Shown here: positions 34,511 to 43,806 of the stretch, piece by piece
How positions within the stretch are numbered: position 1 is the first letter of the stretch
How the letters are laid out: the number at the start of each line of letters is the position of its first letter
NCBI GenBank assembly: GCA_900317505.1
Contig: ONHB01000016.1
Coordinates: forward strand, 1-56,103
Source: an uncultured Lachnospiraceae bacterium
GTDB taxonomy: Bacteria > Bacillota > Clostridia > Lachnospirales > Lachnospiraceae
Direction: 5' to 3'
DNA: 56,103 nucleotides
Position numbers and translations under genes: made by a program
The notes under the pieces: model-generated
What the model was told of the DNA's origin: nothing
The model's input: the letters and a program-made list of their open reading frames with translations, nothing else
Database searches by the model: none

Positions 34511-35485
34511 ATGGCAAAAGAAATTAAAACAATCGGTGTCTTAACAAGTGGCGGGGATGCTCCCGGAATGAATGCCGCAATTCGTGCGGTAACCAGAAAA
34601 GCAATAGGTAACGGAGTTAAAGTTAAAGGTATAAAGAAAGGATATCAGGGGCTGTTAAATGAAGAGATCATTGATCTGAACAGTCCTGATGTATCCGACA
34701 CCATCCAGAAGGGCGGTACAATTTTGGGAACTGCCAGATGTATGGAATTCAAGACAGAGGAAGGACAGGCAAAGGGCGCTGAGGTGTGTCGCAAATACGG
34801 CATTGACGGCATTGTTGTCATCGGAGGTGACGGTTCCTATCGTGGAGCACAGGCATTGTCCAAGCATGGCATCAATACGATCGGTATTCCCGGAACCATC
34901 GACCTTGATATTTCATGTACAGATTATACCATCGGATTTGATACAGCGATCAATACCGCAATGGAAGCCATTGACAAGATCAGGGATACATCTTCTTCCC
35001 ATGAGCGCTGCAGTATTGTAGAGGTTATGGGACGTAATGCCGGCTACATTGCATTGTGGTGCGGTGTTGCAAGTGGTGCCGATGACATCCTGCTTCCGGA
35101 AAAATACGATTACAATGAGCAGGCGATCATCAACAATATTATCCGCAACAGAAAGCTTGGAAAGACCCATCACATTATTGTCAATGCCGAAGGAATCGGA
35201 CATTCTACTTCCATGGCAAGACGTATTGAAGCAGCTACCGGTATTGAGACAAGGGCAACCATCATCGGTTACATGCAGCGAGGCGGAAGTCCGAGCTGTA
35301 AAGACCGTTATTATGCATCCATTATGGGCGCTTATGCTGCAGATATCCTGTGTGCCGGCAAGACCAACCGTGTTGTTGCACATGCACATGGAGATTTCGT
35401 TGATTTTGATATTGATGAAGCACTGGCTATGCAGAAGAGCATTGATGAATATCAGTATGCAGTAAGCACAGCATTATATCGTTAA
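34511..35485 (+). CDS. pfkA: ATP-dependent 6-phosphofructokinase (PfkA)
   Basis: Phosphorylates fructose 6-phosphate to fructose 1,6-bisphosphate in glycolysis. 324 residues, the bacterial length. TSGGDAPGMN (12-21) and GGDGS (105-109) bind ATP and magnesium; Gly in GGDGS indicates ATP rather than pyrophosphate as donor. The catalytic loop reads GTIDLDI (128-134): the two aspartates are kept, but the usual Asn between them (TIDND) is Leu. GGAGGAG precedes ATG 34511. Monocistronic, with its own promoter and terminator. Confidence 0.95.
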   Translation: MAKEIKTIGVLTSGGDAPGMNAAIRAVTRKAIGNGVKVKGIKKGYQGLLNEEIIDLNSPDVSDTIQKGGTILGTARCMEFKTEEGQAKGAEVCRKYGIDGIVVIGGDGSYRGAQALSKHGINTIGIPGTIDLDISCTDYTIGFDTAINTAMEAIDKIRDTSSSHERCSIVEVMGRNAGYIALWCGVASGADDILLPEKYDYNEQAIINNIIRNRKLGKTHHIIVNAEGIGHSTSMARRIEAATGIETRATIIGYMQRGGSPSCKDRYYASIMGAYAADILCAGKTNRVVAHAHGDFVDFDIDEALAMQKSIDEYQYAVSTALYR

Positions 35486-35500
35486 ATAAGAGTGCTAAAT

Positions 35501-35563
35501 AAAAGCCATATCTGTTGGTCTGTTGCAGGTTTGTTGGTGACAGATCCGGCAGAATGGCTTTTT
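35501..35563 (+). terminator. terminator after pfkA
   Basis: AAAAGCCAT (35501-35509) pairs with ATGGCTTTTT (35554-35563), with an inner TCTG/CAGA stem. Confidence 0.75.
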
Positions 35564-35593
35564 GTATCTATATTATTTTAGTTGAGGAAGGCT

Positions 35594-36430
35594 ATGATCA
35601 CATCATCATCCAATAAAAAGATTAAAAATACCATCGCTTTGTTATCACGGACAAGAGAACGGAGAAAACAGGGACTGTTTGTGGTAGAAGGCGTAAAAAT
35701 GTTTTTAGAGACTCCGACAGAACGGATTCGTGAATTATATATAGAAGAAACTCTTTACAAAGACATACAAAATAAAGAGGTTAGTCCGGATTTACTCCAC
35801 AAGATAGAGGAAATTCAGGATCAGGACCAACCGTATTCTTTGAGGAGTTCGGTTGAAGTTGTCAGCACCGATGTTTTTAAGAAAATGAGTGATACACAGA
35901 CACCTCAGGGCATCCTGTGTGTAGTCGAAAATCTGGTATATTCTCTAAAGGACAATTTGCAGAAGCATAAACAGGATGGCTTGTATCTGATTTTGGAAGA
36001 TATTCAGGATCCGGGCAATTTAGGGACCATGCTAAGGGCCGGCGAAGGGGCCGGAATCAGTGGCGTGATCATGAGTGACAAAACCGTGGATATCTACAAT
36101 CCCAAGACAATACGTGCTACCATGGGAAGTATCTACCGCGTGCCGTTTTTTTATGAAAAAGATCTGGCATTGTGCGTGCAGAACCTGCAAAAAGAGGGTG
36201 TCCGGGTATATGCAGCCCACCTGAAGGGTAAGGATGACTATGACCGGGTAGATTATAAAGGACCGGTGGCTTTTATGATCGGCAATGAAGGCAATGGGCT
36301 GACGGTTGCACTGGCAGAGTTAGCAGATGCTTACATCAAGATCCCGATGCTTGGACGTGTCGAATCACTTAATGCGGCGATTGCAGCAACTTTACTCACT
36401 TATGAAGCAGCAAGACAGAGGAGGAATTGA
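35594..36430 (+). CDS. TrmH/SpoU family RNA 2'-O-methyltransferase
   Basis: A 278-residue SPOUT methyltransferase. The N-terminal substrate-binding domain starts with SSSNKKIKNTIALLSRTRERRKQ cut short here as SSSNKKIKN and then RERRKQGLFVVEG. The C-terminal knotted domain has the three SpoU motifs: LEDIQDPGNLGTMLRAGEG, FMIGNEGNGL and IPMLGRVESLNAA. It methylates a ribose 2'-hydroxyl in rRNA or tRNA using SAM; the target nucleotide is not evident. ATG 35594 follows GAGGAAGG; an in-frame TTG at 35582 is less likely. It is followed directly by proC with only one base between stop and start. Confidence 0.88.
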   Translation: MITSSSNKKIKNTIALLSRTRERRKQGLFVVEGVKMFLETPTERIRELYIEETLYKDIQNKEVSPDLLHKIEEIQDQDQPYSLRSSVEVVSTDVFKKMSDTQTPQGILCVVENLVYSLKDNLQKHKQDGLYLILEDIQDPGNLGTMLRAGEGAGISGVIMSDKTVDIYNPKTIRATMGSIYRVPFFYEKDLALCVQNLQKEGVRVYAAHLKGKDDYDRVDYKGPVAFMIGNEGNGLTVALAELADAYIKIPMLGRVESLNAAIAATLLTYEAARQRRN

Positions 36431-36431
36431 T

Positions 36432-37235
36432 ATGAAAATTGGATTTATCGGACTGGGAAATATGGCGACAGCCATGATCGGTGGAATGGTCAAAAACAAG
36501 CTTGTGGAAGCAAAGGATATTATGGGATCTGCAAGGACACAGGAAACAGTGAAAAAGGCCGTGGATGCTTATCAGATCACCGGCGCCATGGACAACCGGG
36601 AAGTGGCAGAATACGCGGATTATCTGGTGCTTGCAGTAAAGCCGCAGATGTATCCTTCTGTGATAGAACAGATCAGGGATCATGTGCGTAAGGAAACGGT
36701 TGTGATCAGTATTGCACCCGGAAAGAGCATTGAGTGGCTTTGTGGTCTTTTTCAGAGGGATGTACAGGAAATGAAGCTGGTAAGATGTATGCCCAATACA
36801 CCGGCACTGGTCATGGAAGGCTGTACTGGCGTGTGCTTTGCAGAAGCAGTCACAGCGGATGAAAAAGAAGCCGTCATGAAGATTTTAAACAGCTTTGGAA
36901 GAGCCGATGAAGTGGCAGAAAACCTGATGGACACCGTGGTAGGAGTTAGCGGTAGCTCACCGGCATATGTTTTTATGTTTATAGAGGCAATGGCAGATGC
37001 AGCCGTAGCAGACGGTATGCCAAGAAAGCTTGCCTATGAATTTGCAGCCCAGTCCGTACTCGGAAGTGCCAAGATGGTGCTTGAGACAGGAATGCACCCG
37101 GCACAGCTTAAGGATATGGTATGTTCACCCGGTGGAACGACCATAGAAGCGGTCCGTATTTTAGAGCAAAAAGGCCTTAGAAGCAGCGTGATCGAGGCCC
37201 AGAAAGCATGCGTGGAAAAATCCCGAAATATGTAA
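36432..37235 (+). CDS. proC: pyrroline-5-carboxylate reductase (ProC)
   Basis: Reduces 1-pyrroline-5-carboxylate to proline with NAD(P)H, the last step of proline synthesis. 267 residues. The Rossmann loop GFIGLGNMATAMIGG (4-18) and the C-terminal signatures VSGSSPAYVFMF and SPGGTTIEAVRILE are diagnostic. The chosen ATG 36432 is the family start and GAGGAATTG precedes it; the ribosome binding site lies in the end of the upstream methylase gene, so the two genes form one transcript. Confidence 0.95.
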   Translation: MKIGFIGLGNMATAMIGGMVKNKLVEAKDIMGSARTQETVKKAVDAYQITGAMDNREVAEYADYLVLAVKPQMYPSVIEQIRDHVRKETVVISIAPGKSIEWLCGLFQRDVQEMKLVRCMPNTPALVMEGCTGVCFAEAVTADEKEAVMKILNSFGRADEVAENLMDTVVGVSGSSPAYVFMFIEAMADAAVADGMPRKLAYEFAAQSVLGSAKMVLETGMHPAQLKDMVCSPGGTTIEAVRILEQKGLRSSVIEAQKACVEKSRNM

Positions 37236-37238
37236 AAT

Positions 37239-37267
37239 TTGACAAATATGAAGAAATCTGCTACTAT
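37239..37267 (+). promoter_or_regulatory. promoter of the SleB-type hydrolase gene
   Basis: TTGACA (37239-37244), a 17-bp spacer and TACTAT (37262-37267). Confidence 0.7.
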
Positions 37268-37351
37268 AACCAAAATTCGTTTTAACACTTTTGTAACATT
37301 TATACATAAAAATGAAACATTTGTAATAAACTTTATGTAGTGGAGGATTAC

Positions 37352-38470
37352 ATGGAAACAAAAAGTAGCAGGATTTTACGTTATACTCTTTTCCTTGCAA
37401 TCATATTGATGTTAATACCGTTTCAGAATGTCAGCGCAACAGAGCTTCCCGCTCTGCAGAACGAATCAGCAAATGAAACGGATGATGCAAAATTTTGGAG
37501 TGAAGTCAGTGTACGACTTGCTGCCGGAGCTTTTGATAAGGAGTCGGTAGTTGCACTCAATCAGCCTGAGGAAATCGAGGTTGAGGTTGTTGAGGAAGAG
37601 GAAGAAGTCGAAGAGACAGTAAGCAGCAATACGATATTTGCCAAAGTAACAGACAGTGTCAATGTCCGTGAAGAGCCCAACGAAGATGCAGCCAAGGTTG
37701 GAAAGTTATTCAAAAACTGCAGCGGCACAATGCTTGAACAGGCAGACGGATGGACCAAGATCTCAAGCGGCAACCTGATCGGATGGGTTAGCAATGACTA
37801 TCTGTATTTTGGACAGGAAGCAGAGGATAAGATTGCTGAGACCGGTACCTTAAAGGCAACTATTTCAACAGATGCTTTGCGTGTTCGCAAGGAAGCAGAT
37901 GAAAATGCCGGTGTTTATAAGTTGGCTAAAAAGGGTGATACCTTTGTTGTAACAGAAGAGCTTGATGGCTGGGTTGGTGTCAAGGTAGATGATGATACCG
38001 TTGGTTATATTTCAGCAGAATACGCTTCTGTTGAATTTACAACCGAAAAAGGAAAGACATCACAGGAGATCGCGGATGAAGAGCGTGCTGAGGAATTAAA
38101 GAAACTCAGTAAAAACCGCGGAGCCGTACCTTCAAGTATTTCAGAGACAGCCTTGCTTGCAGCTCTTATTCAGGCTGAGGCAGGCACACAGTCCTACGAA
38201 GGACAGCTTGCAGTTGGTGCGGTTGTTATGAATCGTGTCAGAAGCGGCGGATATCCCAATACCGTTTCCGGAGTTATCACACAGCCGGGACAGTTCCCTC
38301 CGGCAACCAACGGAATCGTAGCTTCCATTGCAGCCAGAGGTGCCAAGGCATCCTGCGTACAGGCGGCTCAGGCAGCAATCAACGGAGAAACCAATATTGG
38401 CGGAGCCACTCATTTTGGAAGAGTTGGCAAGGCAGCCGGTATTGTGATTGGTTCACACGTATTTTATTAA
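37352..38470 (+). CDS. cell wall hydrolase with two SH3 domains and a SleB domain
   Basis: A 372-residue secreted protein. A signal peptide (basic start, hydrophobic core, cleavage after NVSA near residue 29) leads into a Glu/Val-rich linker. Two bacterial SH3 domains follow (about 94-148 and 168-225; SVNVREEPNE and ALRVRKEADE are the repeat starts), then a charged helix and a C-terminal SleB-type lytic domain (about 262-372; ALIQAEAGTQ and GAVVMNRVRSGGYP). SleB proteins cut cortex or cell wall peptidoglycan, in spore germination or in vegetative turnover. The presence of SH3 domains favours a wall-bound vegetative enzyme. ATG 37352 follows GGAGG. Confidence 0.9.
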   Translation: METKSSRILRYTLFLAIILMLIPFQNVSATELPALQNESANETDDAKFWSEVSVRLAAGAFDKESVVALNQPEEIEVEVVEEEEEVEETVSSNTIFAKVTDSVNVREEPNEDAAKVGKLFKNCSGTMLEQADGWTKISSGNLIGWVSNDYLYFGQEAEDKIAETGTLKATISTDALRVRKEADENAGVYKLAKKGDTFVVTEELDGWVGVKVDDDTVGYISAEYASVEFTTEKGKTSQEIADEERAEELKKLSKNRGAVPSSISETALLAALIQAEAGTQSYEGQLAVGAVVMNRVRSGGYPNTVSGVITQPGQFPPATNGIVASIAARGAKASCVQAAQAAINGETNIGGATHFGRVGKAAGIVIGSHVFY

Positions 38471-38486
38471 AACCGAATGAATGACT

Positions 38487-38545
38487 GACAGCCTGTCCGG
38501 GACACGGATGGAAACATACATGATGTCCGGGCGGGCTGTTTTTTA
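38487..38545 (+). terminator. terminator after the SleB-type gene
   Basis: ACAGCCTGTCCGG (38488-38500) pairs with CCGGGCGGGCTGT (38527-38539) with one bulge region, followed by a T run. Confidence 0.8.
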
Positions 38546-38568
38546 TTGTTATCTTTAACGGCTTTTCA

Positions 38569-38597
38569 TTGAAACTTATCGCAGAATGTTGTAAAAT
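38569..38597 (+). promoter_or_regulatory. nfeD-SPFH promoter
   Basis: TTGAAA (38569-38574), a 17-bp spacer and TAAAAT (38592-38597). Confidence 0.65.
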
Positions 38598-38630
38598 GAA
38601 ACTATCATTGTGAAAGAAAGGAGAATTACT

Positions 38631-39092
38631 ATGATTACAGTGTTTGGCATGTCGGCCATTTTTTTCTGGCTGATCGTACTGGTTGTGATGATAGGTATTG
38701 AGATCATTACCATGGGTCTTACCTCGATATGGTTTGCCGGTGGAGCTTTGGTGGCATTTGTGTTGGCATTGTTTCATGTACCCTTTGTGCTCCAGCTGGT
38801 TGTCGGACTGGTGGTATCCCTGATCCTGTTGTTTTTTACAAGACCGGTTGCTGTCAAGTATTTCAACAAAGAGCGTATCCGTACAAATGTAGAAGGGATG
38901 ATCGGTTCACAGGCAATCGTTGTCAGCGAGATTGACAATCTGCAGGGAGTTGGCCGTGTTACCACAGGTGGAAAAGAATGGAGTGCCCGCACAATGCAGG
39001 ATGGTCTGAAGCTTCCGGTTGGAACCGTTGTGATCATTCGGGCAGTAAGCGGAGTTAAATTAATCGTAGAAGAAAGAAAAGAGGAAAAATAA
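38631..39092 (+). CDS. NfeD family membrane protein (short form)
   Basis: A 153-residue protein with three close hydrophobic segments (about 5-27, 30-50 and 55-77) and a soluble C-terminal OB-fold (about 90-150; GMIGSQAIVV then GRVTTGGKEWSAR). This is the short NfeD form without the serine-protease domain. NfeD proteins are regularly encoded next to SPFH/flotillin proteins and are thought to organise membrane microdomains; the next gene is exactly that partner. ATG 38631 follows AAAGGAG. Stop and next start overlap (TAATG). Confidence 0.88.
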   Translation: MITVFGMSAIFFWLIVLVVMIGIEIITMGLTSIWFAGGALVAFVLALFHVPFVLQLVVGLVVSLILLFFTRPVAVKYFNKERIRTNVEGMIGSQAIVVSEIDNLQGVGRVTTGGKEWSARTMQDGLKLPVGTVVIIRAVSGVKLIVEERKEEK

Positions 39093-40024
39093 TGGGTGGA
39101 CTTATTACAGGAATTATTATTTTACTGGTAATCGTTATCTGGCTTTTTGTATCATGTATCAAGGTTGTTCCGCAGGCTCATGCATATGTTGTAGAGCGCT
39201 TGGGAGCTTATCAGGGCACATGGAGTGTTGGTATGCATTTCAAAATGCCTTTCTTTGACAAGATTGCCAAAAAAGTTTTATTAAAAGAGCAGGTTGTGGA
39301 CTTTGCACCGCAGCCGGTTATCACCAAGGATAACGTAACGATGCGAATTGATACAATCGTATTTTTCCAGATCACAGATCCCAAGCTTTATGCATATGGT
39401 GTGGAAAATCCGATCATGGCGATCGAAAACTTAACAGCTACTACACTTCGTAATATCATCGGTGATATGGAGCTCGACCAGACCTTAAATTCCAGAGAGG
39501 TCATTAACTCCAAGATGAGTACCACACTGGACGTTGCAACCGATCCCTGGGGTATCAAGATCAACCGGGTTGAGTTAAAAAATATCATTCCTCCGGCAGG
39601 CATTCAGGATGCCATGGAGAAACAGATGAAGGCAGAGCGTGAACGTCGTGAAGCTATTCTTCGTGCGGAAGGTGAAAAGAAGTCAACTGTCCTCGTAGCA
39701 GAAGGTCAGAAAGAATCTGCTATTTTGGAAGCACAGGCTGAAAAAGAAGCAGCTATCCTTCGTGCAGAGGCACAGAAAGAAAAGATGATCCGTGAAGCAG
39801 AAGGTCAGGCAGAAGCCATTATGAAAGTACAGCAGGCTACTGCAGATGGTATCCGGATGCTCAAAGAAGCTGGTGCCGACGAGGCTGTTTTACAGCTCAA
39901 GAGCCTGGAAGCATTTGGCAAGGCAGCAGACGGCAAGGCAACCAAGATCATTATCCCGTCCGATATTCAGGGCGTTGCAGGTCTTGCTACCAGCATCAAG
40001 GAAGTGCTTACCGCAGATAAGTAA
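39092..40024 (+). CDS. SPFH/Band 7 family protein (stomatin/QmcA-like)
   Basis: A 310-residue membrane-anchored scaffold. One N-terminal transmembrane helix (residues about 4-24) is followed by the SPFH domain (about 25-190; RLGAYQGTWSVGMHF and VDFAPQPVITKDNVTM). A long charged helix follows (about 185-255) with repeats of the form AEG(E/Q)K and AEAQKEK, which drives oligomerisation. It pairs with the NfeD protein upstream. The role, membrane microdomain organisation or quality control, is inferred from the family. A terminator follows. Confidence 0.9.
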   Translation: MGGLITGIIILLVIVIWLFVSCIKVVPQAHAYVVERLGAYQGTWSVGMHFKMPFFDKIAKKVLLKEQVVDFAPQPVITKDNVTMRIDTIVFFQITDPKLYAYGVENPIMAIENLTATTLRNIIGDMELDQTLNSREVINSKMSTTLDVATDPWGIKINRVELKNIIPPAGIQDAMEKQMKAERERREAILRAEGEKKSTVLVAEGQKESAILEAQAEKEAAILRAEAQKEKMIREAEGQAEAIMKVQQATADGIRMLKEAGADEAVLQLKSLEAFGKAADGKATKIIIPSDIQGVAGLATSIKEVLTADK

Positions 40025-40121
40025 AAAATAGCAAGAAGTTAGCTGATACAAATTGTTGCCTGTCAGATAAGAGTGGATATAGGGACTGGCAGAATTTAAC
40101 TGAATTAATATACAAATTGGC

Positions 40122-40148
40122 AAAAGGGGCTTATATGAGCCCCTTTTC
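40122..40148 (+). terminator. terminator after the SPFH gene
   Basis: AAAAGGGGC (40122-40130) and GCCCCTTTT (40139-40147) form a perfect 9-bp stem with a short loop. Confidence 0.8.
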
Positions 40149-40281
40149 TTGCATTTTACAGATAAATCCATTAAGATAAGCATAGAAATGTTTCGGTGAA
40201 CGTGGAAGCATGGCTTTATTATCATTTGTTATCAGAATGCGAAAATAGTAGGAATATGACATACAGGAGGCATAATTGATT

Positions 40282-41286
40282 ATGGTAGATTTGAAAGGAC
40301 GCAATTTTTTAAAGCTGTTGGACTATACACCGGAGGAGATCACCCATCTTCTGGATCTCGCCGCAGAATTAAAGGATAAAAAGAAAAAAGGCATTCCGAT
40401 GGATTGTCTGAGAGGCAAAAATGTTGCTCTTATTTTTGAAAAGACAAGTACTCGTACCCGCTGTTCTTTTGAAGTGGCTGCACATGATCTTGGAATGGGA
40501 ACCACTTATCTGGATCCCAAGGGTTCACAGATCGGCAAAAAAGAGAGTATCGCCGATACCGCAAGAGTGCTTGGCCGCATGTATGAAGGAATTGAATACC
40601 GCGGATTTGGACAGAGCATTGTAGAGGAGCTTGCAAAATATGCCGGTGTGCCGGTGTGGAACGGACTGACCAATGAATTTCATCCGACACAGATGCTGGC
40701 AGATCTGTTGACGATCAGAGAGCATCTGGGCGAGCTGAAAGGTAAGACCGTGGCTTATATGGGTGATGCCCGCTATAACATGGGCAATTCATGGATGGTT
40801 ACCTGTGCCAAGATGGGTATGCATTTTGTGGCATGTGCCCCCAAGGAATATTTCCCCAATGCAGAGCTTGTTGCAACCTGTGAAGCGATCGCAAAAGAGA
40901 CCGGCGCTACCATTACCCTGACCGAGGATGCCATGGAAGGAACCAAAAATGCAGATGTCGTTTATACAGACGTATGGGTATCCATGGGCGAACCGGACGA
41001 GGTATGGGAAAAACGTATCAAAGATCTGTCACCTTACCGTGTGACAGCCGATATTATGAAAAATGCCAAGGATACAGCCGTATTTATGCACTGCCTGCCT
41101 GCTTTCCATGATGTAAAGACCGAGATCGGCGCACAGATTGCCGAGCGTTTCGGAGTAACAGAAATGGAAGTAACAGACGAAGTATTTGAATCATCACAGT
41201 CAGTTGTATTTGATGAGGCAGAAAACCGTATGCATACCATCAAAGCTGTTATGGCTGCAACACTGGGGGTAAAACTGGGAGAATGA
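40282..41286 (+). CDS. argF: ornithine carbamoyltransferase (ArgF)
   Basis: Makes citrulline from ornithine and carbamoyl phosphate in arginine synthesis; the arcB-type catabolic role cannot be excluded, but no arginine deiminase genes lie nearby. 334 residues. The carbamoyl-phosphate loop is STRTR (56-60), with [10 protein letters not shown] in the middle and the ornithine-site motif HCLPAFHD (270-277). ATG 40282 is the family start; a TTG at 40276 is closer to the AGGAGG but would add two residues. The stop overlaps the birA start (ATGA). Confidence 0.94.
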   Translation: MVDLKGRNFLKLLDYTPEEITHLLDLAAELKDKKKKGIPMDCLRGKNVALIFEKTSTRTRCSFEVAAHDLGMGTTYLDPKGSQIGKKESIADTARVLGRMYEGIEYRGFGQSIVEELAKYAGVPVWNGLTNEFHPTQMLADLLTIREHLGELKGKTVAYMGDARYNMGNSWMVTCAKMGMHFVACAPKEYFPNAELVATCEAIAKETGATITLTEDAMEGTKNADVVYTDVWVSMGEPDEVWEKRIKDLSPYRVTADIMKNAKDTAVFMHCLPAFHDVKTEIGAQIAERFGVTEMEVTDEVFESSQSVVFDEAENRMHTIKAVMAATLGVKLGE

Positions 41287-42263
41287 AATCTGAAATACTG
41301 ACACTTCTCAGAGAACAGGATGGCTATATTTCCGGTCAGGAGCTGTGTGATCGTTTTGGTGTGTCACGTACGGCTGTCTGGAAAGCCATCAAGCAATTAA
41401 AAGAAAGCGGATATGATATAGAGGCCGTTCCCAACAAGGGATATCATCTGGCAGGCCAGAAGGATGTGCTGACGCAAAATGAGATTGAGAGCCGTATGCA
41501 CACCAAATGGATCGGAAAAGAAGTTTATTACAAGGAGCTTACCGTATCCACCAACCTTGATGTAAAAAAGCTGTTAGAGGACGGAGCAAAGGAAGGCGTG
41601 CTGGTCGTAGGCGGACAGCAGACCCAGGGACGTGGCAGAAGAGGCCGCAGCTGGCAGTCACCGCCGGATACCAATATCTATATGTCACTGGGATTGAGGC
41701 CCGATTACCAGCCGGATATTGCACCTATGGTGACCCTGATCCAGGCACTGGCGGTTGCAAAGGCAGTACAGGAGGTCTGTGGCCTGCAGGTTGAGATCAA
41801 ATGGCCCAACGATGTCGTGATCCATGGCAGAAAGATCTGCGGTATTCTCACCGAGATGAGTGCTGAGACCGGATATATCCAGTATGTCGTGATCGGAACG
41901 GGCATCAATGTCAATATCAAGGAATTTCCGGAGGATATCCGTGCGACGGCAACCTCACTTTGTATTGAAAAACAGGAGACCGTCCTGCGTGCTCCGATCA
42001 TAGCAAAGACGATGGAATACTTTGAAGACTATTACGAAAAGTTTTTAAAGACCAAGGATCTGTCCCTGCTTTTGGATGATTACAATCAGATTTTGGTAAA
42101 CTGCAATACAGAAGTACGCGTACTGGATCCGCAGCATGAATTTCAGGGAATTGCCAGAGGAATTGACAATCTGGGACAGCTCATCGTCGAAAAAGAGGAC
42201 AAGACGATCGAAAAGGTATATGCCGGAGAAGTCAGCGTGCGCGGCGTTTACGGATATGTATAA
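41283..42263 (+). CDS. birA: bifunctional biotin ligase/biotin operon repressor (BirA)
   Basis: Activates biotin as biotinyl-AMP and attaches it to carboxylase subunits; the DNA-binding form represses biotin genes. 326 residues with three parts: an HTH_11 winged helix (1-60; [16 protein letters not shown]), the ligase domain with the adenylate-binding loop GRGRRGRSW (116-124) and KWPNDV (173-178), and the small C-terminal SH3-like domain (about 278-326). The N-terminal HTH marks it as class II, able to act as repressor. It overlaps argF by four bases. Confidence 0.93.
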   Translation: MKSEILTLLREQDGYISGQELCDRFGVSRTAVWKAIKQLKESGYDIEAVPNKGYHLAGQKDVLTQNEIESRMHTKWIGKEVYYKELTVSTNLDVKKLLEDGAKEGVLVVGGQQTQGRGRRGRSWQSPPDTNIYMSLGLRPDYQPDIAPMVTLIQALAVAKAVQEVCGLQVEIKWPNDVVIHGRKICGILTEMSAETGYIQYVVIGTGINVNIKEFPEDIRATATSLCIEKQETVLRAPIIAKTMEYFEDYYEKFLKTKDLSLLLDDYNQILVNCNTEVRVLDPQHEFQGIARGIDNLGQLIVEKEDKTIEKVYAGEVSVRGVYGYV

Positions 42264-42318
42264 TCTGTATGAATGAGTCAGTGCGCAAAAGACTGTAAAA
42301 AAGAAAGAGAGACTTATA

Positions 42319-42693
42319 ATGTCAGAACAAAAAGAAGATGGCAAATTAAAAGACGGCAGAATGGTTTTGTGTGCCGCCAATAAATATAAAATGAAATATT
42401 TTTTCAATAAAAATTTTGATAAGATACCGCAGTCCATGAAAGAGGAGCTGCATGTGATCAGTGTCCTGTTTGCACAGGAGGTTGGCGGGATCTTCAAAAT
42501 CGTTTTTGAAGAGGATGGCGATATCACGATCGAAACAGAGGCTGAGGAGGATGATCTTTTATATGATGATATCTCGGCCGGTCTGATGGTGGCAGAGATC
42601 AAAAGAAACCGTCAGGAAATGTTTGAATCGCTCAGTATGTTTTATAAAGTCTTTATTTTAAAACAGGATATTGAGACTGCCGGAGAGGAATGA
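42319..42693 (+). CDS. DUF6145-like hypothetical protein
   Basis: A 124-residue acidic protein. It resembles the DUF6145 family that I know from Lachnospiraceae, by the segments VLCAANKYKMKYFFN, ISVLFAQEVGGIF and the C-terminal helix with FESLSMFYKVF. No function is established. No membrane segment or signal peptide. ATG 42319 follows AAGAGAG. It lies between birA and dusB and is probably cotranscribed with dusB, whose start is 37 bases downstream. Confidence 0.75.
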   Translation: MSEQKEDGKLKDGRMVLCAANKYKMKYFFNKNFDKIPQSMKEELHVISVLFAQEVGGIFKIVFEEDGDITIETEAEEDDLLYDDISAGLMVAEIKRNRQEMFESLSMFYKVFILKQDIETAGEE

Positions 42694-42729
42694 TCCGTCT
42701 GACCTGAACATTGTGAAAAGGAATGTGAT

Positions 42730-43704
42730 ATGAAAAAATTAACCATCGGCAATGTGACCATTGACAGCCCGGTGATACTGGCACCCATGGCAGGCGTAAC
42801 AGACCTGCCATTTCGTTTGCTGTGCAGACAAAAGGGTGTCGGATTGATCTGCATGGAGATGGTCAGCGCCAAGGCAATACATTATAAAAATAAAAATACA
42901 GAGGAGCTTTTGAAAATCCACCCACAGGAGATGCCGGTGTCACTGCAGCTGTTTGGAAGTGAGCCGGAGCTTATGGGAGAGATTGCTGGACAGATCGAGG
43001 AACGGCCTTTTTCCATTCTGGATATCAACATGGGCTGTCCGGTTCCAAAGGTCGTAAACAATGGCGAAGGATCTGCGCTTATGAAGGATCCTAAAAAAGC
43101 GGAGGCTGTCATGAAAGCGGTTGTGAAGGGCACGAAAAAGCCGGTTACCGTCAAAATCCGGAAGGGCTTTGACGATGCCCATGTCAATGCCGTTGAAATG
43201 GCAAAAATTGCCGAGACCAGCGGTGTTGCAGCGGTTGCGGTGCATGGCAGGACGAGAGAGCAGTATTACAGTGGGAAAGCAGACTGGGATATTATCAGGC
43301 AGGTCAAAGAAGCTGTTTCTATTCCGGTCATCGGTAACGGTGATATTGTGGATGGGAAAAGCGCGAAAGCCATGATGGATGAGACCGGCTGCGACGGCAT
43401 CATGGTCGGAAGGGCAGCGCAGGGCAATCCGTGGATTTTTCACCGTATCGAAGAATATCTGGAAAACGGAGTGGAACCGGAGCCGGTGAGTGCCAAAGAA
43501 ATCTGTGACACGATTTTGCAGCACGCGCGTCTGATGGAGGAATATAAAGGAGAATATATCGCAGTCCGAGAGATGAGAAAACACATCGCATGGTATACAA
43601 CCGGGCTTCCGGGTTCTTCCAAATTCCGCAATGCGATCAATCAGATGGAGAGCATGGATGAGCTTGTGGACAGTGTGGTAAATCTGCTGCAGCATTATGA
43701 ATAA
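42730..43704 (+). CDS. dusB: tRNA-dihydrouridine synthase (DusB-like)
   Basis: Reduces specific uridines of tRNA to dihydrouridine with FMN and NADPH. 324 residues. The FMN-binding TIM-barrel start is VILAPMAGVTDLPFR (15-29). The catalytic cysteine is C103 in NMGCPVPKV, followed by GEGSALM; KIRKGFDD, VHGRTREQYYSG, VIGNGDI and GCDGIMVGRAAQGNPWIF are all typical of the DusB subfamily. ATG 42730 follows AAGGAATG. A hairpin with T run lies after the stop. Confidence 0.93.
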   Translation: MKKLTIGNVTIDSPVILAPMAGVTDLPFRLLCRQKGVGLICMEMVSAKAIHYKNKNTEELLKIHPQEMPVSLQLFGSEPELMGEIAGQIEERPFSILDINMGCPVPKVVNNGEGSALMKDPKKAEAVMKAVVKGTKKPVTVKIRKGFDDAHVNAVEMAKIAETSGVAAVAVHGRTREQYYSGKADWDIIRQVKEAVSIPVIGNGDIVDGKSAKAMMDETGCDGIMVGRAAQGNPWIFHRIEEYLENGVEPEPVSAKEICDTILQHARLMEEYKGEYIAVREMRKHIAWYTTGLPGSSKFRNAINQMESMDELVDSVVNLLQHYE

Positions 43705-43721
43705 AAAGAATATTTATGAAT

Positions 43722-43806
43722 AAAAAAGGAATTCCCGCATAAGATGAAAGCATGAAATGGTATCTATGTTTTGTTGCCGAATCTGTGTCAGGGGATTCTT
43801 TTTTTT
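43722..43806 (+). terminator. terminator after dusB
   Basis: AAAAAAGGAATTCCC (43722-43736) can pair with GGGGATTCTTTTTTTT (43791-43806), allowing one mismatch and a bulge; a shorter alternative is GAATC/GATTC just before the T run. The first possible start codon of the next frame (43752) lies inside the loop. Confidence 0.6.

Noticed and set aside
34825..34839. Pyrophosphate-dependent phosphofructokinase
   Set aside because: The loop is GGDGS with glycine in the donor-selecting position, which indicates ATP use.
34913..35389. 158-codon reverse-strand frame over pfkA
   Set aside because: Antisense shadow of a conserved gene.
42940..43695. 251-codon reverse-strand frame over dusB
   Set aside because: Antisense to a conserved enzyme, with no recognisable protein features.
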